Shown: positions 31,880-33,505 of the stretch, one piece after another
How the letters are laid out: every line of letters starts with the position of its first letter
How positions within the stretch are numbered: position 1 is the first letter of the stretch
From: an uncultured Eubacteriales bacterium
GTDB taxonomy: Bacteria; Bacillota; Clostridia; Oscillospirales; CAG-272
Assembly: GCA_934373635.1 (NCBI GenBank)
Contig: CAKROZ010000013.1
Span: 1-33,505 of the forward strand
Direction: 5' to 3'
DNA: 33,505 nucleotides
Translations under genes and position numbers: made by a program
The notes under the pieces: generated by a model
What the model was told of the DNA's origin: nothing
The model's input: the letters and a program-made list of their open reading frames with translations, nothing else
Databases searched by the model: none

Positions 31880-32356
31880 ATGGTTACTATCGAAATGGAC
31901 AACGGACAGAAGATCGAGATCGAGCTCTACCCCGAGGCGGCGCCCGAAACGGTGAAGAATTTCCTCACCCTCGTAAATTCCGGCTTTTACGACGGACTGA
32001 CCTTTCATCGCGTTATTCCCGGTTTTATGATTCAAGGGGGTGACCCGCTCGGCAACGGCATGGGCGGCTCGGAGCATACGATCAGGGGCGAGTTCCGTCA
32101 GAACGGCTTTGACAACCCGATCCGTCATACACGCGGAGTCATCTCCATGGCGCGCGCCTCTGACCCGAATTCCGCCTCCTCGCAATTCTTCATCATGCAC
32201 GCGGATGCCCCGCATCTTGACGGCGCTTACGCCGCGTTCGGCAAGGTCGTCTCGGGGATGCACGCCGTAGACGAGATCGCCGCCGTCCCGACCGACTTCC
32301 GCGACCGTCCGAAGATCGCGATCCGCATGAAGAAGGTCACGAGCGACGAAAAATAA
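31880..32356 (+). CDS. Cyclophilin-type peptidyl-prolyl cis-trans isomerase
   Basis: A 158-residue cytoplasmic cyclophilin (no signal peptide). The catalytic Arg44 is in FHRVIPGFMIQGGDP, with SASSQFFIMHAD for the substrate groove and YAAFGKVVSGMHAVDEIA near the end. It isomerises X-Pro peptide bonds during folding. AAAGGAAG precedes the start. Monocistronic. Confidence 0.95.
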   Translation: MVTIEMDNGQKIEIELYPEAAPETVKNFLTLVNSGFYDGLTFHRVIPGFMIQGGDPLGNGMGGSEHTIRGEFRQNGFDNPIRHTRGVISMARASDPNSASSQFFIMHADAPHLDGAYAAFGKVVSGMHAVDEIAAVPTDFRDRPKIAIRMKKVTSDEK

Positions 32357-32372
32357 TTGTTTTCTTAAATAC

Positions 32373-32418
32373 AATCAAAGCCGCCGCAAGCGAACGTTCG
32401 CTTGCGGCGGCTTTGATT
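32373..32418. terminator. Bidirectional terminator between the cyclophilin gene and pgsA
   Basis: A 46-bp perfect palindrome (23 bp per arm, centred between 32395 and 32396), with TTTTTTATTTT to the right. The converging stop codons are 17 and 21 bp away. Confidence 0.88.
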
Positions 32419-32438
32419 TTTTATTTTGTCGGTGTTTT

Positions 32439-33041
32439 TCAGGTATTCGTATCGATGTAGGGGAGGTAGCTCTTCAGGTAATCGATACCCGAGAAGATGG
32501 TGGTCACGACCATGATGCCCATCGCGATATACGCAATCACGTGCGACTGCGCCGAGAAGGGAAAAATCGTACTTTCAAGAAGAATCAGCACCGTGCCGAC
32601 CATCTGCGAGACGGTCTTCGCCTTGCCGAAGATGCTCGCGGCGACGACGATGCCGCTCTTCCCCGCCACCACGAGGCGAAGGCTCGTCACGCCGAGCTCA
32701 CGGAGCAGAATCACAAGCACGACAAACATGAAGACGATTGCCTCTGCCACCTGTCCCTCGAGAAACATCACGGCATCGAGCGAAATCATCGACGCGAGCA
32801 CCATGAATTTATCCGCGAGCGGGTCGATAAATTTTCCGAAATCGGTCACGAGCCCGTACTTTCTCGCAATTTTTCCGTCAAGCATATCGGTGAATGCGGT
32901 CAATATATAGATGAAGGCGGGCACAAGCTTACCCCAGACGGCAATCTCCCTCATAAAAATCAAGGTCACCACAAACACGGGCACAAGTGCCACGCGAAGC
33001 AAGGAAAGCGTATTCGGTAAATTCATACTTTTTTTGGTCAT
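32439..33041 (-). CDS. pgsA: CDP-diacylglycerol-glycerol-3-phosphate 3-phosphatidyltransferase
   Basis: A 200-residue membrane enzyme with about six helices. It makes phosphatidylglycerophosphate, the precursor of phosphatidylglycerol and cardiolipin. The CDP-alcohol transferase motif is complete: Asp52, Asp55-Gly56, Ala59-Arg60, Gly69, Asp73 and Asp77. The front NLPNTLSLLRVALVPVFV is typical. The start at 33041 follows GGAGGAGAATGAC; a longer frame to 33080 lacks a binding site. Confidence 0.95.
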   Translation of the reverse strand: MTKKSMNLPNTLSLLRVALVPVFVVTLIFMREIAVWGKLVPAFIYILTAFTDMLDGKIARKYGLVTDFGKFIDPLADKFMVLASMISLDAVMFLEGQVAEAIVFMFVVLVILLRELGVTSLRLVVAGKSGIVVAASIFGKAKTVSQMVGTVLILLESTIFPFSAQSHVIAYIAMGIMVVTTIFSGIDYLKSYLPYIDTNT

Positions 33042-33180
33042 GTCATTCTCCTCCGTCACCAAAGTGACAAGGCGCCTCATGCGCCGTGATTTTAATTTGA
33101 AAGTTTTTTACGAGTGTGTCAGTGCCATGCAGACCTTATCTTATTTCTTCTATTCGTTTTTTCTATTATTCATCGCACCG

Positions 33181-33505
33181 TATGTACCGAATTTTCGGTA
33201 TTTCGCGCAGGCGAAATCGATTCGGACTCAAGGCTCCGAATCGAGAAAATTCTATGCGCGACACGCCGACGCCATATTCCTGCCGACCTTACGTCGCGCT
33301 TTGTCCTTGGCTACGTACCGAATTTTCGGTATTCCGCGCAAGCGGAATCGATTCGGACCAAGGCTCCGAATCGAGAAAATTCTATGCGCGACACGCCGAC
33401 GCTATGTTCCTGCCGACCTTACATCGCACTTTGTCCTTGCCTACGTACCGAATTTTCGGTATTTCGCGCAGGCGAAATCGATTCGGACTCAAGGCTCCGA
33501 ATCGA
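33181..33505. repeat. Tandem 130-131 bp repeat with three hairpins per unit
   Basis: There are two full copies (33181-33311 and 33312-33441) and a third cut by the window edge (33442-33505). Each unit begins with hairpin 1 (ACCGAA-TT-TTCGGT, 33186-33199 in copy 1). Hairpin 2 follows (7-bp stem, loop GCAG or GCAA, 33200-33217), then hairpin 3 (9-bp stem CGATTCGGA/TCCGAATCG, 33218-33243). About 67 nt of nearly invariant unpaired-looking sequence completes the unit. Copy 2 has a T-A to C-G compensatory change in hairpin 2. No ORF covers it; 33081-33180 holds nothing recognisable. Confidence 0.9.

Noticed and set aside
33181..33505. CRISPR array
   Set aside because: The period of 130 bp is too long and the stretches between the hairpins are conserved, not unique spacers. 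No cas genes are near.

Overview
The window looks like chromosome of a GC-rich, spore-forming member of the Clostridia, probably an Oscillospirales/Christensenellales-type gut lineage (inference). The reasons are a gpr germination protease, a SigH-like sigma factor, a YtvI/AI-2E-type permease, clostridial DUF families (DUF421/DUF4363, DUF4364, DUF512, DUF6472), strong AGGAGG-type ribosome binding sites, and many near-consensus SigA promoters with 16-17 bp spacers. Most of the window is ordinary housekeeping DNA. The accessory part is small.

Layout. 1-140: a leftward promoter plus boxA-like leader, probably the front of an rRNA operon lying outside the window. 232-1277 (+): DUF421/DUF4363 pair. 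7492-1281 (-): operon rlmB, a large membrane protein that looks like a catalytically dead P-type ATPase, a B12-type radical SAM protein, and its DUF2344 partner. 8146-7661 and 8588-8313 (-): a small membrane protein and a double zinc ribbon. 8624-8687: a decayed tRNA-like sequence. 9332-8695 (-): SigH-like sigma factor. 11923-9484 (-): peptide-binding lipoprotein plus DUF4364. 12116-13003 (+): gpr. 17963-13158 (-): DUF512 radical SAM protein, der, obg, nitroreductase. 18021-19309 (+): Mrr-like type IV restriction enzyme and a DUF6472 protein, divergent from the previous operon. 19565-20494 (+): rplM-rpsI.

20570-22262 is a gene graveyard with lower GC. It holds a flavodoxin C-terminal scrap, an ISL3-family transposase scrap and a frameshifted, internally deleted uxaB (tagaturonate reductase). 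22270-23551 (-): HPr-like protein without the phosphorylatable His, and an alpha/beta hydrolase. 23728-24957 (+): CPA2 cation/proton antiporter. 25130-25884 (-): two very small genes and short direct repeats. 28787-26079 (-): rpsO-pnp, with a strong hairpin in the pnp leader. 30185-28793 (-): rdgB plus a TRIC-type channel. 30328-30513 (+): rpmB. 31780-30575 (-): AI-2E-family permease. 31880-32356 (+): cyclophilin. 33041-32439 (-): pgsA. 33181-end: a 130-131 bp tandem repeat in which each unit folds into three successive hairpins, with a compensatory base-pair change between copies.

The best candidates for something undescribed are the structured tandem repeat at the right edge, the pseudo-P-type ATPase in the rlmB/radical SAM operon, and, less strongly, the tRNA-like relic and the two-winged-helix Mrr protein with its shared inverted-repeat promoter region. 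All functions are assigned from sequence motifs by eye. No database search was run.
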